NCBI RefSeq assembly: GCF_000143535.2
Contig: NC_037316.1
Location: 2,046,001 to 2,110,000 of the forward strand
DNA: 64,000 nt
Direction: 5' to 3'
DNA from: Botrytis cinerea B05.10
Lineage: Eukaryota > Ascomycota > Leotiomycetes > Helotiales > Sclerotiniaceae
The first letter of the stretch is position 1, and each line of letters begins with the position of its first letter. The notes beneath the pieces are model-generated. The model saw nothing but the letters and a program-made list of their open reading frames with translations, was not told where the DNA came from and ran no database searches. The translations under genes and the position numbers were made by a program. This document shows, one piece after another, positions 1 through 11,081 of this stretch.

Positions 1-3000
1 TGATATCATCTGTTAGTTCGTTTATGTTGCTCTGAAAACGGGACTTGATGACGGCTTGAGGAAAGAGAGAGTTCTCAACAAGATTCTGTAGCGCCGTCTT
101 CACGGCAGGAAGGCCTGCGGATTCATCCATAATTTTCTTCTTCTCATTCGCCGCCAATATGCCTGTGAGTTTGAGTTGAGCAGACCACGTATTAGCTGTC
201 GAGGAAGGAATTACAGAAATTTTGGTTGGCCAGTTTTTGGAGAAGTTTATGAGGCTCTGTAAATCTTGCTTCGTCTCAAGCGTTGCAGTATTGGTTCGAA
301 CCTGAGATCCCTCCACAAATTCAACGACTAGGCTGGCCGTAATTGAGTCAAAGCTACGTCCCGCACATTCGACGACAGTTTCATGAGTGGGAGCGGCCCC
401 ATTGAAAAGTGATGAAAATGATTTCCTCGAGTCTTTAGTCCCATCTAGTAACGCACTCGCTAGCTTTTGTCCAGGGTTTCCTAAAGTAATACTGCTTTCA
501 TCGCTCGTAGATTTACCAAGAACTAGTACAAGCGTTTCAATAGTCCAGCCTGAATTTAGTAACATTGTCCAATTTGTGATAGTACCAAGCGTCTTATTGG
601 GATTTGCTAAGTGATCTTCCTCATCGAAGAATATCTTAAAGAATGGCACACATTCTTTGGGAGGGACAGAAAGCATTCGACATATAGTAACATATCGATA
701 CAAGATAGAAAAAGTCTCGATATTCAGATCATCATTTGCAAGATTTGTGGCTCCGAGTAGATCATTGAAGTATTCAAAACGCCAGTTGAGGCTTGCACAA
801 ATGCTCGCACCGCACTCTTGAATTTTTACTACCTTCCCTCCAGGTTGGAAGTATGCACCGTCTTTGGGAACCGCAAATACTTCTCCCAGAGAAGAGCTGA
901 GAAATTTGCGATGAAGGAGAGATTCGTCACCAAATGAATCGATAAGACCCCATAGGGGAATAAGAGCAGCAGGTTCTAATCCGCATAGGTCACTCAGCTT
1001 CACAATAGAGGCAATTCCTTTGATGACGTATACGGAGATCGAAGCTACTTGGGAAACAGTGTTTGATCTGAAGGATGGCGAACTCTCCATTTCCTTGTTG
1101 CGTAAACAGTGAATAGCAGCATCGAGTACTTTGGTTGACCACCCAAGCTTGGCCTTCAGACGCAAGAAAGATTGAATGTTTCGGCATATGTTTGAAGTAA
1201 GAGGCTGAAACGGTGGACTGGATGCGTTTGATAGCAGTCGAAGCTCGGCAAGTGACTCAGTGAACTCGTTGGACCCAGCTTCATTGGTAATAACAAGCTG
1301 TTGGTCGAAAAGCTGGGTCTTTACAAGGTCGAGGACATCTTGAAACTCCAGCCCGGACCTCTGCATCAATTGATTCTTGATTTGTGTTAAGCCCTCAGTA
1401 GCGCTTAACATGGTTTCGTCATCCTCGTAACCCCACATCTGGCAAAACTCGTGCTCTTGTATTTTCGTATCAATGATAGTGTCGCTTGAGAGACCTTTCA
1501 GCAGGTCACTAAAAGATTGTGGGTAGAAGGTTTCTCCGGTGATAGCTGCAAATTCCATCTGGTGCAGGCCCAGTGCTTCTGCAGCTCTCTGCCTCTTCAA
1601 GACTTCTTCCGCTCCTAAGTTCAGCGATCTCTTCACTTGATCTGTAGTTGCTGCCGTTATTGTTTGCAGAATAATTTCTGGTGCTTGAAATTTCTCAACG
1701 AAGTCAAAATGGGATACTTGGAAGATGTCAAAGTAAGAGAGTACCATATTACGCGCCTGATCGTATGGAAAGTTGTTAAAGGGGAATCTTTGCTTTGAGA
1801 TGATCTTGGAATAGACCTCATAGTCTGTATTCCCGGGCAGATTGAGTGGTGTAGGAGAATGCTCATCGTCTTGGGCATCAATAGGAGTATTGAACACTCG
1901 AATAGAATCTGGCGAACCAAGACATTTATGTCGGATGAAAGATTCAAGCACCTCGTTCACAAGACTGATGTACGGAATCAAAGTCTGTGAATTTGCACAG
2001 GTAAGCTCAAGATTCCTGAGATCTGGACGCCGTTGCGATAGAAGATTCAACAGGCTATTCCGAGTTCCTGGTGGGTCATCATATTGTGAATTTGTGCCCG
2101 TCGGTGTCGTGTTACTGAGCAAGCTCAAGAGATCGGCGAAATAGGCGGACAGGGATGTGATAGAACAGCATTCCTCACAAGTCGTATCTTCGAGCCGGAA
2201 GATATCAGTGAGATTGTTATGGGATTTGCCCATCCAGCTTTCATCACTCGGTACGTCTGTAGTATCCCCTTCAAAGTAAGGGTCAATCATGACTGAATCT
2301 GCTCTACGAGAATTCATCAGATGTAGCCAGAGTTGCTCGTTCCAGCAATCGACACGTTCTGCGCAGTCATATATTTTGAGTGAACTCTCGACGCTGGCAC
2401 CAGCTGTGACCAAAGCATTCTTAAAGTTACTCTTTGACTGGGCTGTGATGCTTCGTACAGAATGGTAGTTGGAGTTGTAGAGATGCACCACGTCTTCAGG
2501 ATCTTCAACAAGACTCGAGAAGATTTTCAAAGTCTTGATGAATTCAATCGCAGCTGAGAATTCCGCATCCTTCAAGTCTGAAAAGGCTTTCTTCACATAG
2601 GCTAAAAGCTCTGGCGATCCAATTTCAAGCTCATCACCGATCATCGCGGTCAGAATGCAATCGGCAATTCTTTGAAGGCGCTCTTCGATGGAAAACTTAT
2701 CCTCTCTCAGCAGGATAAGCGACACAATGAGCGAGTGATTATCGAGGAATTCAGCGCGTACTTCTTCCAATTTGGCAATGGTCAAATTGGTGGTTGTCCA
2801 GTTGTATGGAAAGCTGGCTGGTGTCGCTGTCACTCTTTGATCCAACAGATTGCGAGGAAAAAGCAACGCTGCCAGACCCTCAATATTATAGGAGCTCAAG
2901 AGCGTCAGAATCTTCCCACAAACGTACTCTTCGTCGTCAAAATAAAATAAGAGCGATCTCACGAAAGTTATGGCGGCAATGGTTTCCGCTGGTACATTTC

Positions 3001-3127
3001 CTCCCTCGAGGAACCAATCAATGGCTGATCGAGGATCTCCAGGCCAAAGTTCGCTGGCATGATTCAACCTATCTCTGAGGTCACCAGGAAGAAGACCATT
3101 TTCGATAGCCTCAATGAAAGAAGACAT
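1..3127 (-). CDS. Tc toxin A subunit-like protein (partial, C-terminal part outside window)
   Basis: An open frame starts at the ATG at 3125-3127 and stays open to the window edge, about 1,042 codons without a stop or a needed intron. Around residue 327 it has a S-x-Y-x-x-D-L-x-x-L stretch. RRPDL follows near residue 366, and then a C-x-N...PYISLVNEVLE segment at about 375-392. This order is the signature of the N-terminal region (Salmonella virulence plasmid 28 kDa A type) of TcA/TcdA proteins, the pore-forming, receptor-binding subunit of bacterial insecticidal toxin complexes. No signal peptide is evident. Bacterial TcA proteins are about 2,500 residues, so channel, linker and TcB-binding regions, if present, lie beyond the left edge. 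The missing introns contrast with the intron-rich divergent neighbour and suggest acquisition from bacteria. The family call is fairly sure; toxicity in this organism is inference. Confidence 0.75.
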   Translation of the reverse strand, partial: MSSFIEAIENGLLPGDLRDRLNHASELWPGDPRSAIDWFLEGGNVPAETIAAITFVRSLLFYFDDEEYVCGKILTLLSSYNIEGLAALLFPRNLLDQRVTATPASFPYNWTTTNLTIAKLEEVRAEFLDNHSLIVSLILLREDKFSIEERLQRIADCILTAMIGDELEIGSPELLAYVKKAFSDLKDAEFSAAIEFIKTLKIFSSLVEDPEDVVHLYNSNYHSVRSITAQSKSNFKNALVTAGASVESSLKIYDCAERVDCWNEQLWLHLMNSRRADSVMIDPYFEGDTTDVPSDESWMGKSHNNLTDIFRLEDTTCEECCSITSLSAYFADLLSLLSNTTPTGTNSQYDDPPGTRNSLLNLLSQRRPDLRNLELTCANSQTLIPYISLVNEVLESFIRHKCLGSPDSIRVFNTPIDAQDDEHSPTPLNLPGNTDYEVYSKIISKQRFPFNNFPYDQARNMVLSYFDIFQVSHFDFVEKFQAPEIILQTITAATTDQVKRSLNLGAEEVLKRQRAAEALGLHQMEFAAITGETFYPQSFSDLLKGLSSDTIIDTKIQEHEFCQMWGYEDDETMLSATEGLTQIKNQLMQRSGLEFQDVLDLVKTQLFDQQLVITNEAGSNEFTESLAELRLLSNASSPPFQPLTSNICRNIQSFLRLKAKLGWSTKVLDAAIHCLRNKEMESSPSFRSNTVSQVASISVYVIKGIASIVKLSDLCGLEPAALIPLWGLIDSFGDESLLHRKFLSSSLGEVFAVPKDGAYFQPGGKVVKIQECGASICASLNWRFEYFNDLLGATNLANDDLNIETFSILYRYVTICRMLSVPPKECVPFFKIFFDEEDHLANPNKTLGTITNWTMLLNSGWTIETLVLVLGKSTSDESSITLGNPGQKLASALLDGTKDSRKSFSSLFNGAAPTHETVVECAGRSFDSITASLVVEFVEGSQVRTNTATLETKQDLQSLINFSKNWPTKISVIPSSTANTWSAQLKLTGILAANEKKKIMDESAGLPAVKTALQNLVENSLFPQAVIKSRFQSNINELTDDI

Positions 3128-4594
3128 GGCGGATTTGTTAGTTACTGCAGTATGCTATTGATTTAGATTTTGATTTTGGGCGTGTTTTTTTTTTTGTTTT
3201 TTTTACAACATCAAATGTAGGAAGCAGTTCAGAATGAAATTGGTGCTGGCTTTGAAGTTTATTCTTCCCAACTATTTTGAATGTCTGTTACTCGTGATTT
3301 CTATCATTTTCTCGATATTATCTCATGCGCGGATCCCACAACCGATCTAAACCCCACGTCCCCTCCTCCCCCACATCACGTTCTGCAGCGGAACGAGGTG
3401 CCATAATGCACTGCGATCGGGTGAGTGAATTAATTCAAAATTTTCAGCTTGAAACAATTTGCATAAATTGATTGTATGCAATGCAGTCCGCAAGGGTATG
3501 CGGAGGCGTGCGCTCCGTGATGGGACCGGTGATGCTTGAGGATGCAGTGCAGAACTATACGACGACATGATTCAGGTAAATCGAAAACCCCTCCTGCTCT
3601 GCAGCTCCATTTACGCAATTTGTACCGCCAGATATGCATTCGTGTCTGGATCAGTAAGGTCGGTTCGTGCTTTAAGGGCGAGGAGGTCGTAAGTGAACCT
3701 CCCAATGTATTTCCCGGACCCCCACGGCGCAATCCGTTACCTTAATACGAGAGGTTTATCAAAGCCCGGTATTGATCATCGCGCAACGTGCATGAACCGA
3801 TCTGCAAAAGCGACAAGAACCTCGATAGCATCGTGATAGGTGGAAAACATGGCACGTTGAATTTGCCTCCGCATCCAGTGTTCACCAGTCCTACGCCGGA
3901 TGACCAGAGAGTGTCGCTGCCCGGATTCAATTGGCGTATCCGACTGGCCCAGAAGATTGCATACCTGAACGTGTTCGATATAGTGGCGGGTAGCTATGCG
4001 CAGGTTGCAAATGCTTTTGATTCTCCAGCTGAAATGTCGACTACCAGAAACCCTGCCGGTCATCTGCCACACTTTACCGCAGTCAAGCGCAGTCAAGCGC
4101 AGTCAAGCGCAGTCAAGCGCAATTCCTAAAAATAAGCTTATTCTCGGAACCTCTTCGGCACCCCAATGTGGTAAGACGTATGCATGCAAGCCAGCACTTC
4201 CCGCTGTATTCTGTCTCGTTAATCAAGATCGGTTAGTTGTTCCGAGACATATGCAGGTCATGCTCGATGCGTGCCATGTTGATTCATCTTGATCTCGACG
4301 GGTAATGTTGCATGTCTTTACCCTCGGGGCTTGCTTGTTTGCATCCCTTACGGCAAAATCAAGCCAGTAATGCTTGTTCCACTCGATTTTCGACAAGTAA
4401 CCTTTTCCGTATTTCCTATGTTTGCGTTCATGCTCTTGCTTCACTGCTGGTGGAATAATCCGAAAATTTCACAAATCTCTCCACCCTCAAAAGTCATGGA
4501 CTCTTTTACACAATAATATGCCAAAATCTTCAACTTACTAGCTAGTCAAGTATCTTTTTTGCATTTCGAACCATTTCGCTTTACAGATCCCACG
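3128..4594. other. Divergent intergenic region between Tc-like gene and 800-residue protein gene
   Basis: About 1.47 kb separates the two divergently transcribed genes and should hold both promoters. A T-rich tract (3186-3204) lies 60-80 bases upstream of the Tc-like start. Short open frames occur at 3.4-4.4 kb but show no recognisable protein, codon bias or splice structure. A perfect 10-bp tandem repeat lies at 4079-4122. Confidence 0.6.
4079..4122. repeat. 10-bp tandem repeat, four full copies
   Basis: The unit AGTCAAGCGC is repeated four times without mismatch at 4081-4120, with partial copies on both sides. It sits about 470 bases upstream of the start of the rightward gene. Confidence 0.9.
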
Positions 4595-7461
4595 ATGTCT
4601 TTGAGTCTTTCTTCCGGCCCTGTCAAGCTCGACACCAGTGGCAATGGCGACGGACTTCAGCATTATGATCAAGTTTGTGCCATCTCTCAAGCTGCTATCA
4701 ACAGAGGCTTTGTAAAGCTTTTCGAAAAGCAGCCGCTTGCAGCACGGTCAATTCACTGGAGCAATGAAGATGTTTTTGATGGACAGTTGGTGGCTACAAT
4801 GCTGCCCCCTCAAATAGGTAAAAGAAAATTTCAAAAGTCATTGCTAGTCAATGAATCAGCGCTATAATGCAGCCAATGAGTTTGTCGAGTACTGATTTTA
4901 TGATTGTGCAGAGCTTGATGTAGAATCTGGCGATAGCTCCAAATTTATGCTCCAACTTCGCTTTGATCAGGGGAGAATTTTCCTTGGCCAAAATACCTAT
5001 CAGACTATTGATGGCTGGGTGATTGCTTTCACACCACTTTCCTTCGCAGATTGTCTAAATGCAACAAGCGGAGATCTTACTGCGGCGGCGAATGTGGAAG
5101 ATACGGAAGACAGTGTGGTCTTTAAATCCGACACGCCAACAAAGCTATGTCCTGGAGAATACTCAATCCATCGCTTGTTTGCTGCTATTGCTGGTGAGAG
5201 CTTATGAAAGGAATCGCGGAAGCTAAAATTAATTCATTTTGATATAGATCTCTCATGGGGCAGCATCATATGGGAGCGCTCATACATGATGCAACCCAGT
5301 AGGCAAAAACTCTCTCTTGAACAATGGGCCAAAGACCCCGCAAACAACGCTCTTTACAACGAGGTCCAGCAATGTTTGAGGGAGTGGACCTTGGAGAACA
5401 AACTTGCCTCTTGTTTTACACAAGGGATGTTGTTGAAAGTGCCCAAAGCAAAAGGTTAGTCTACTAGCAATAATTGTTGCTGTCACTAACTCCTCTGAAG
5501 CTAGTAGTGGGAAGGTGACATTCGGTAAGTCTCTTTTGAGCGCCTCCCAATATTGCCATTTTGACTTTGAATCAAGCTGCGAGGGCATTACGATTGCAGA
5601 ATTACCCATACATAGATGAAGAGAGACAAATACAATTATCAAGTAGCAAGCAAGCTATGAAGGGTATAAATGGAAGCCCTTATAATTGTCTCTGCTTTTG
5701 TGAAGTGGTGGGAAGCAGAGTTGACCTTCCCACAACCAAATTCCTACCATTTACTGTAAGATAATGACCTGAAGACTTTGGTCGGTCGATTCTGGAGACA
5801 AAATTGACTTTTTTTTTGTTCAATAGATCCTGCAGCTAACTTTCTGATACAGGGGAACTTAGCAGGGCCTGGCAAAGGCACAAGTGGTGAGTATCTGGGA
5901 ACTTTCATACTCGACCGCCGCCTTGTTTCCGGAGGAACCCAGTTGTTATCGCCACTACAAGATCTTTGTCTTGCAATGCAGACGATACCGTTCGGACCCG
6001 AGGCAAGAATTGGTGGAAATTATCTAGCTTCCGGCCGACGACTTCGCGTCGTTGGTAACACGGCAGATTTGACGGCTGGCAAACCGTATCGTTGGGAACA
6101 GGTAAAGGATAATACGGGGGCGAGCACCCGTTATTTAGCGAATATTTCAGGAAGAAAGACTAGAACAACATCTATGGCGAAAATAACGATAGAAGCTGGA
6201 CCGCAAATGGCCGCTTTAACGGTAAGAGGCGAATATGGCTATACCTGTCGGAGCGAATACTCGAGGTATGTAGGACACCAATTCTCCTTCGAGTAGGGAC
6301 TGACCAAGCAAAGCCTTGTTATTAGTGACATCGCTTCCTGGACATTCACTATTAGTGTCAGCGGCTCTCAGGATATGGTGGGTAACCTCGCAGTCTTAAA
6401 TAACCCCAAAGCTATTTTGGGGGGATGCACAATAGAGAAAGACCCATACACTGGACTTGATATAATCATACCCAATGACTTCTCTGCTAATCTTACTGGA
6501 ACCCCATCAGATCCAAGATGGGTTCTGATACGGTCGGCCATGAGAGTCAACATTGGAAGAGCTTTATCCAAACTCGCTACCGATTTGAAATTTCTTCAAG
6601 GAATCAATAAGCTCACGTATGGAGGGAATGGCGAATTCACATTCGGACCCACCATGCTCAACGAAGATCTGAGTGCATTTGCAACTATCAACTTCTCGTA
6701 AGTGCAACAAACCCCCCTGATAGCTAAATCTATCATTGACATGTCGAAAATTACGCAGTCCAAAAGAAAGCCGAGTTGATTGGCCTTCCTTGGAAACGAA
6801 GGGCGCTGGAGACAACGTTGTCATAGAAAAATATACCTCCGACACCTCTGTGACAGACCTGCACCCGCGTCTAAATTGGACTTCTCTCGTGAATGTCTAT
6901 GACTCCGCCGCGCAAACCATTGATCTCACCTTGACTGCTTCGAACAGCTCTAATGACGGAATAGCTTTTAAGTCCATTTCCGTCATCTGCCTTAAAATGA
7001 AAGGACTGGAAGGTAAAATGTTGTTTGACACGGGACTGGAGCATTGGAACGTTGAGGACTCCAGCGTTCAGTCTGTCAAGCCTTGGTCAATTACGACTGA
7101 AAAGATAACCCAAGCCCTCGATTTGAGTGCAAGTGTTGTCAATGCTGGACTCCAATTAAAAGTTTTCCCTGCTGTCCTCGGTACTTTACATGATGGCACG
7201 GATTTGCCATCCAAATTTATAGTGCCTTCAAAGGGCTCTTTCACATTGAAATTGAAGGGACCAGTTTACACGAAATCGGATGCCGGCCTTTATATCGTGC
7301 AACTAGATGAAGTTTGGACAGGTATCAGGGCAATCAAACCACTGGAAGGACGCGCGAGCACGTTTTTGGTGTTGGAATTGAAAGCGGATAGCCAAAATCC
7401 AACTCCCTATACTGTCACTCAAGCAGAGGCTGACGAGAAACGAGGAGTCTCACACGCTTGA
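4595..7461 (+). CDS. Uncharacterised ~800-residue protein, eight exons (possible P47/TULIP-like N-terminus)
   Basis: The gene model is 4595-4817, 4912-5193, 5248-5454, 5501-5524, 5577-5755, 5853-6265, 6326-6697 and 6759-7461. All junctions are GT/AG with consistent phases and give 800 residues. Exon 4 is only 24 nt, and the intron before exon 6 is the least certain because an earlier AG exists. No signal peptide or membrane segment is visible. The first 60 residues contain a Y-D-x-V-x-x-x-S-x-x-x-x-N pattern followed by a short acidic and aromatic segment. This reminded me of the start of P47/OrfX-type TULIP proteins, which in bacteria can sit beside Tc toxin genes. The resemblance is weak and by eye. 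It is divergent from the Tc-like gene and upstream of the lectin on the same strand, so a shared role is possible but unproven. Confidence 0.7.
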
Positions 7462-8577
7462 TCACTCCTAGGGCAATTTAGGGAATTTGCTTCATAGATT
7501 GAGTCTGACTCAATTCCTGACTTTGATTTCTATGCTTTCCTTGGATATTTTGTTTCATTTTGATATTGTTTGGTCATAGTTTCCAATGACTAGGTTGTAC
7601 TTTTGGCATGAAATACCTTGAATTATCGGTTGTTGTAAATACGACGAAATGATTCCTAGATGTCTTGCAACATGCTAGCTTAAATTGTCTCTTTTTGAGC
7701 AGTAAAATCTAACCTTTACAATGCTTTCTGATAGATCTTCAAATTACTAGCAATCACATAGCACAACATGATCGTAAACGAGTGCTCATGCACATATTAC
7801 TTTTTGCCGTCACTTCGCTTCTGTAGGACCTCCCATACTGTCACCTCTTACAAGTCAGCTTTTATTTGAAGACAGGAAGACTCAGTTCCGAAATCCAAAT
7901 TGGTGTAAAGCGGGGAAATAGTCTGAGTACAAGCATCGATTGTCGGTTGAACAAGGTACCAAGACGCAAACTTGTGAACATTCCATGTCAATGCGTGGCT
8001 GTCGTATCCTTTCTACCCCTGCGCGCTTCATTTGGTGACATGCAGAAAGATAGTCATGATGTGCATCATTTGTCCAAACTCGTTTCAACGGGCATCTACA
8101 CTCCGCTATAAACGGCCCATTTTCAGGTAAATCATGCAGTCATCGCGGTTGTACTCGGCAACAAGAAACAAGGGCTGGATCCCTCGACTAAAAGAACTAC
8201 TTGCATTAGCATTACGTATCTGTGACATTGCATGAGGCCAAGTACAAAAAGGAAGCTGATTCAATTTATTTGCAATCTGTGGTTACAATCACTAGTTGCG
8301 TGATGTGTCAATCATTACACCATACTTGTTTTTCTTCCACGAGTAATATCTTATCATATTTCTTAGGTGAGATAAACTCAAAGTCCCTTGAAACAAGACT
8401 AGCATAAGTTAAAGCTCATTGAACTTTTTGTTCCATGGTTTCTTGTTCAGCTTTCCAACTTTTCGTACGTTAATCCACCATATCCAAAATAACAGACGTC
8501 TAGAAGAACAGTGAATATCAGTACATTGCAGGCACTCTAGGTTGAAGTATATCTCAATTGATATATATAATATAGAG
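7462..8577. other. Intergenic region upstream of lectin gene
   Basis: About 1.1 kb, with no gene that I can support. AT-rich sequence ATATATATAATATA lies immediately before the lectin start and may serve as its core promoter or 5' leader. Short frames at 7.87-8.4 kb have no recognisable content. Confidence 0.5.
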
Positions 8578-10334
8578 ATGTCTCAGGGAGTCACAATTTC
8601 AACAACGCTGAACGAGGTGGAGTCCATTAGCCCTGATGCGTGAGTCCTTGTTCCAATGGAAAATTATCTTTCTTTGTCTCTTTATTTGTTTCTGATCTCT
8701 CATTTCCATTGTCGTTCTTCAATCTTGATGGACCTCCGATTCATTACATGCCAAAACTTCTGGCTAACGAACCCTCTCAGAGCTCTTTGGGTGCAAAGTA
8801 TGTTTCCTGCAAAATTCCACGGAAATCTATGATTTTGTCGTATCATAAATCGACGTAACATGGCTAATAAACCTAGATTGGGAGGCAAAAAAGTGGTCTG
8901 ATGTTGACACAAATGGTGTTTCGTGAGTTTGTTTATTTGGTGATATACCCTTCTGAAACTTTCATCTCAATTTTGTGGCTTTGGGAGATGGTAGTGGAAG
9001 CTTTATTTCAATTCCAGAGTCGAAATTTTGTGACCTATCTGGAGCATCTTCCCCTTTAATTCTTATCACATCTCGCTTTCCATGCTGATTATTTTGTGTT
9101 ACTAGTGGGGGTATCTTTATTGATGGTAAGAAAACAATCCTGTCAACACTACGTACTCGTAGCTCGTAAGGTTTAACGAACTTAGATCCTGTGATTTTGT
9201 CTCTACCAAATGGAAAGGTTCATGCATTTGCCACGTAAGTTTCTTTACTTTAAAAAAATGTTATTAAAAAGAAATCGATCCTGACTTTGATAGCGGTACC
9301 GATTACAATCTGAATCACAAATGGTACAGTCAATCAACAGGATGGTCAAGTTGGGTCTCCACCGGAAGACAGACTTTTTCTCCTCCTGTTGTCACACATT
9401 ATGGCGCTGCCACTGCCAATACATTCGCTGTCTTAATTTTGGGATTAGATCATCTCCCGTACGGAGGGATTAGTACTTCTGAGTATGTTCTCCGTTTTCA
9501 TCCACCAAATATAGAGGATTCAATTTGAAACTAAAATTTATGACAGTACCGCTTTCACCTGGACAGCTATTGGTGACGGGGCTAAGAAGTTGTGAGTAAC
9601 TCTCTAGACATTACGGCTTCCAGATGAAATTATTAACGTAAAAAAGACGACATAACTCTCTAGTAGCCTTAGATCGAAGCTACGACCAATCCATGTCCAT
9701 TGTCGGCGTTGAGCTTACTACAGGACAGCTTTTCCACACATGGACTAACGTAGGTACCTGGGCGACCACTTGGGAAACGTGGACTGGAGTTAGCTATTGC
9801 TTGAGTAAACCCACTATTGTGTGTTCCAAAGCATCATGTATCGATATCTTCGTGTTTGCAGCAGATCGCGGTTTATGGCAATTACCCCACCGACCTGGCA
9901 CTGGGTGGGGAACTTGGAAGAATCTTTACGGCTTATATTTATACGATGTGAGTCTCCTCAACTGTAGTGAGAGATACAAACTCATAATGAATGAAGCCTA
10001 CCTCTATCTCGGTATCTCCTGGCCGAGTTGATGTCTTTGGAATCGGTAGTGATGGGAAAATTTATCAAAATACTTCGACTGCGAGTGGGAATGAGGTTGC
10101 AATTTTTACACAGAAATGCATCGGTGCCCCTTCTGGTTCATCTCCGAAGGCACAAGTCACATCACCTGGTGTGTTTTCGGTGACTACTAGGAAATCAAAG
10201 GGTGTTTACCAACAGATTGTGCAAGTAACTATGAGCCATCTTGGAACTTTCTTACTGACTTTTATAGTTACGAGTCTTCTACCGGCGTATGGGTACCCCA
10301 AGGTGGCGTGACGGAAATAACCCCATCTAATTGA
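8578..10334 (+). CDS. PLL-like (DUF346-type) beta-propeller lectin, ten exons
   Basis: Exons are 8578-8639, 8781-8797, 8877-8922, 9106-9125, 9186-9234, 9294-9482, 9547-9591, 9647-9947, 9997-10224 and 10275-10334, about 338 residues. Repeated blade motifs appear: VHAFATGTDYNLNHKW with GWSSW, DIFVFAADRGLWQLPHR with GWGTW, and RVDVFGIGSDGKIYQN. These fit the Photorhabdus PLL-type seven-bladed lectin family, whose sites bind fucose and related sugars on glycoconjugates. No signal peptide is seen. Exon 2 is only 17 nt. The final junction is uncertain: the best acceptor sequence (ending 10267) puts the last exon out of the lectin frame, and AG at 10274 restores it. Location beside the Tc-like gene suggests, by inference, a glycan-binding partner in a toxic or defence module. 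The family call is strong, exact blade number not. Confidence 0.75.
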
Positions 10335-11081
10335 AGGGATCATGACCGATATCAGGATGAGAAGCGAATCATGTGACATGACACTAGATCCAGAAGCGTC
10401 GAACGATACTAAAATGTCTCACGGTGGTTTCATGATGGCTTTATGTGATTGTCAGCAATCGATTTTTAATGAACACTCTTTCTAAGAACTTGAACTACTG
10501 TAGTGTTTGAAAATTGGCTCTCGGCAATAGGTCAGAGCAGGTATAAGCTTTTAGAAAAATCAGAGATAGCCTAGCGTTTTCCTACATCCCATGATTGTCT
10601 CATAGACCTCCTTGAGAAGCTCTTGCGTGAATTTTCCATCGAACTGTCCCAAATCCTATTCGATGTACTTCCCTTTGGATACACATGTATTCAAAGCATC
10701 AAGGACAAATCTTTCATACGTGGTCATTTCTCGCCACTGTAAATTGTTTACTTAATGAGAATCTTCACCACCAACTGCAAAACAAAGAAAGCGCCAATAT
10801 TTATACATCTATCCATCTAATGAATAACACCGTGACATATGATACGACAATATATAAACATGAATTAAGGCAAAAATCAAATTCAGCCCATACCAAACAA
10901 TTCTATCATGCTAATCCATTCCATGAAATCCAAAGGAACTTGCCTACCCAGAGTCATCGACGCCATAAAGATTATCCGCAACCCACCTGCTTCCATCCTG
11001 TCAAAAGCCATACCATACCTGGATATTCAAAGCGCCGCCAACAACACAATTTCCGTCCAAACAAAATATGTCCTTGATTGA
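10335..11081. other. Intergenic region between convergent genes
   Basis: About 750 bases between the lectin and haspin stop codons. It should contain both 3' ends. A 130-codon frame at 10685-11077 has low-complexity, Asn/His-rich content and looks like chance. Confidence 0.5.

Noticed and set aside
3536..4516. Several overlapping 70-110 codon frames in the divergent toxin-side intergenic region
   Set aside because: They occur on both strands, have no recognisable domain, no splice support and no codon bias; the tandem repeat inflates one of them.
9592..9672. Apparent frameshift in the lectin gene between exons 7 and 8
   Set aside because: The frame is lost only if the acceptor is placed at CTCTCTAG; an upstream AG at 9645-9646 keeps the reading frame.
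10685..11077. 130-codon plus-strand frame
   Set aside because: Low-complexity Asn/His/Gln content between two convergent 3' ends; looks like chance in AT-rich sequence.
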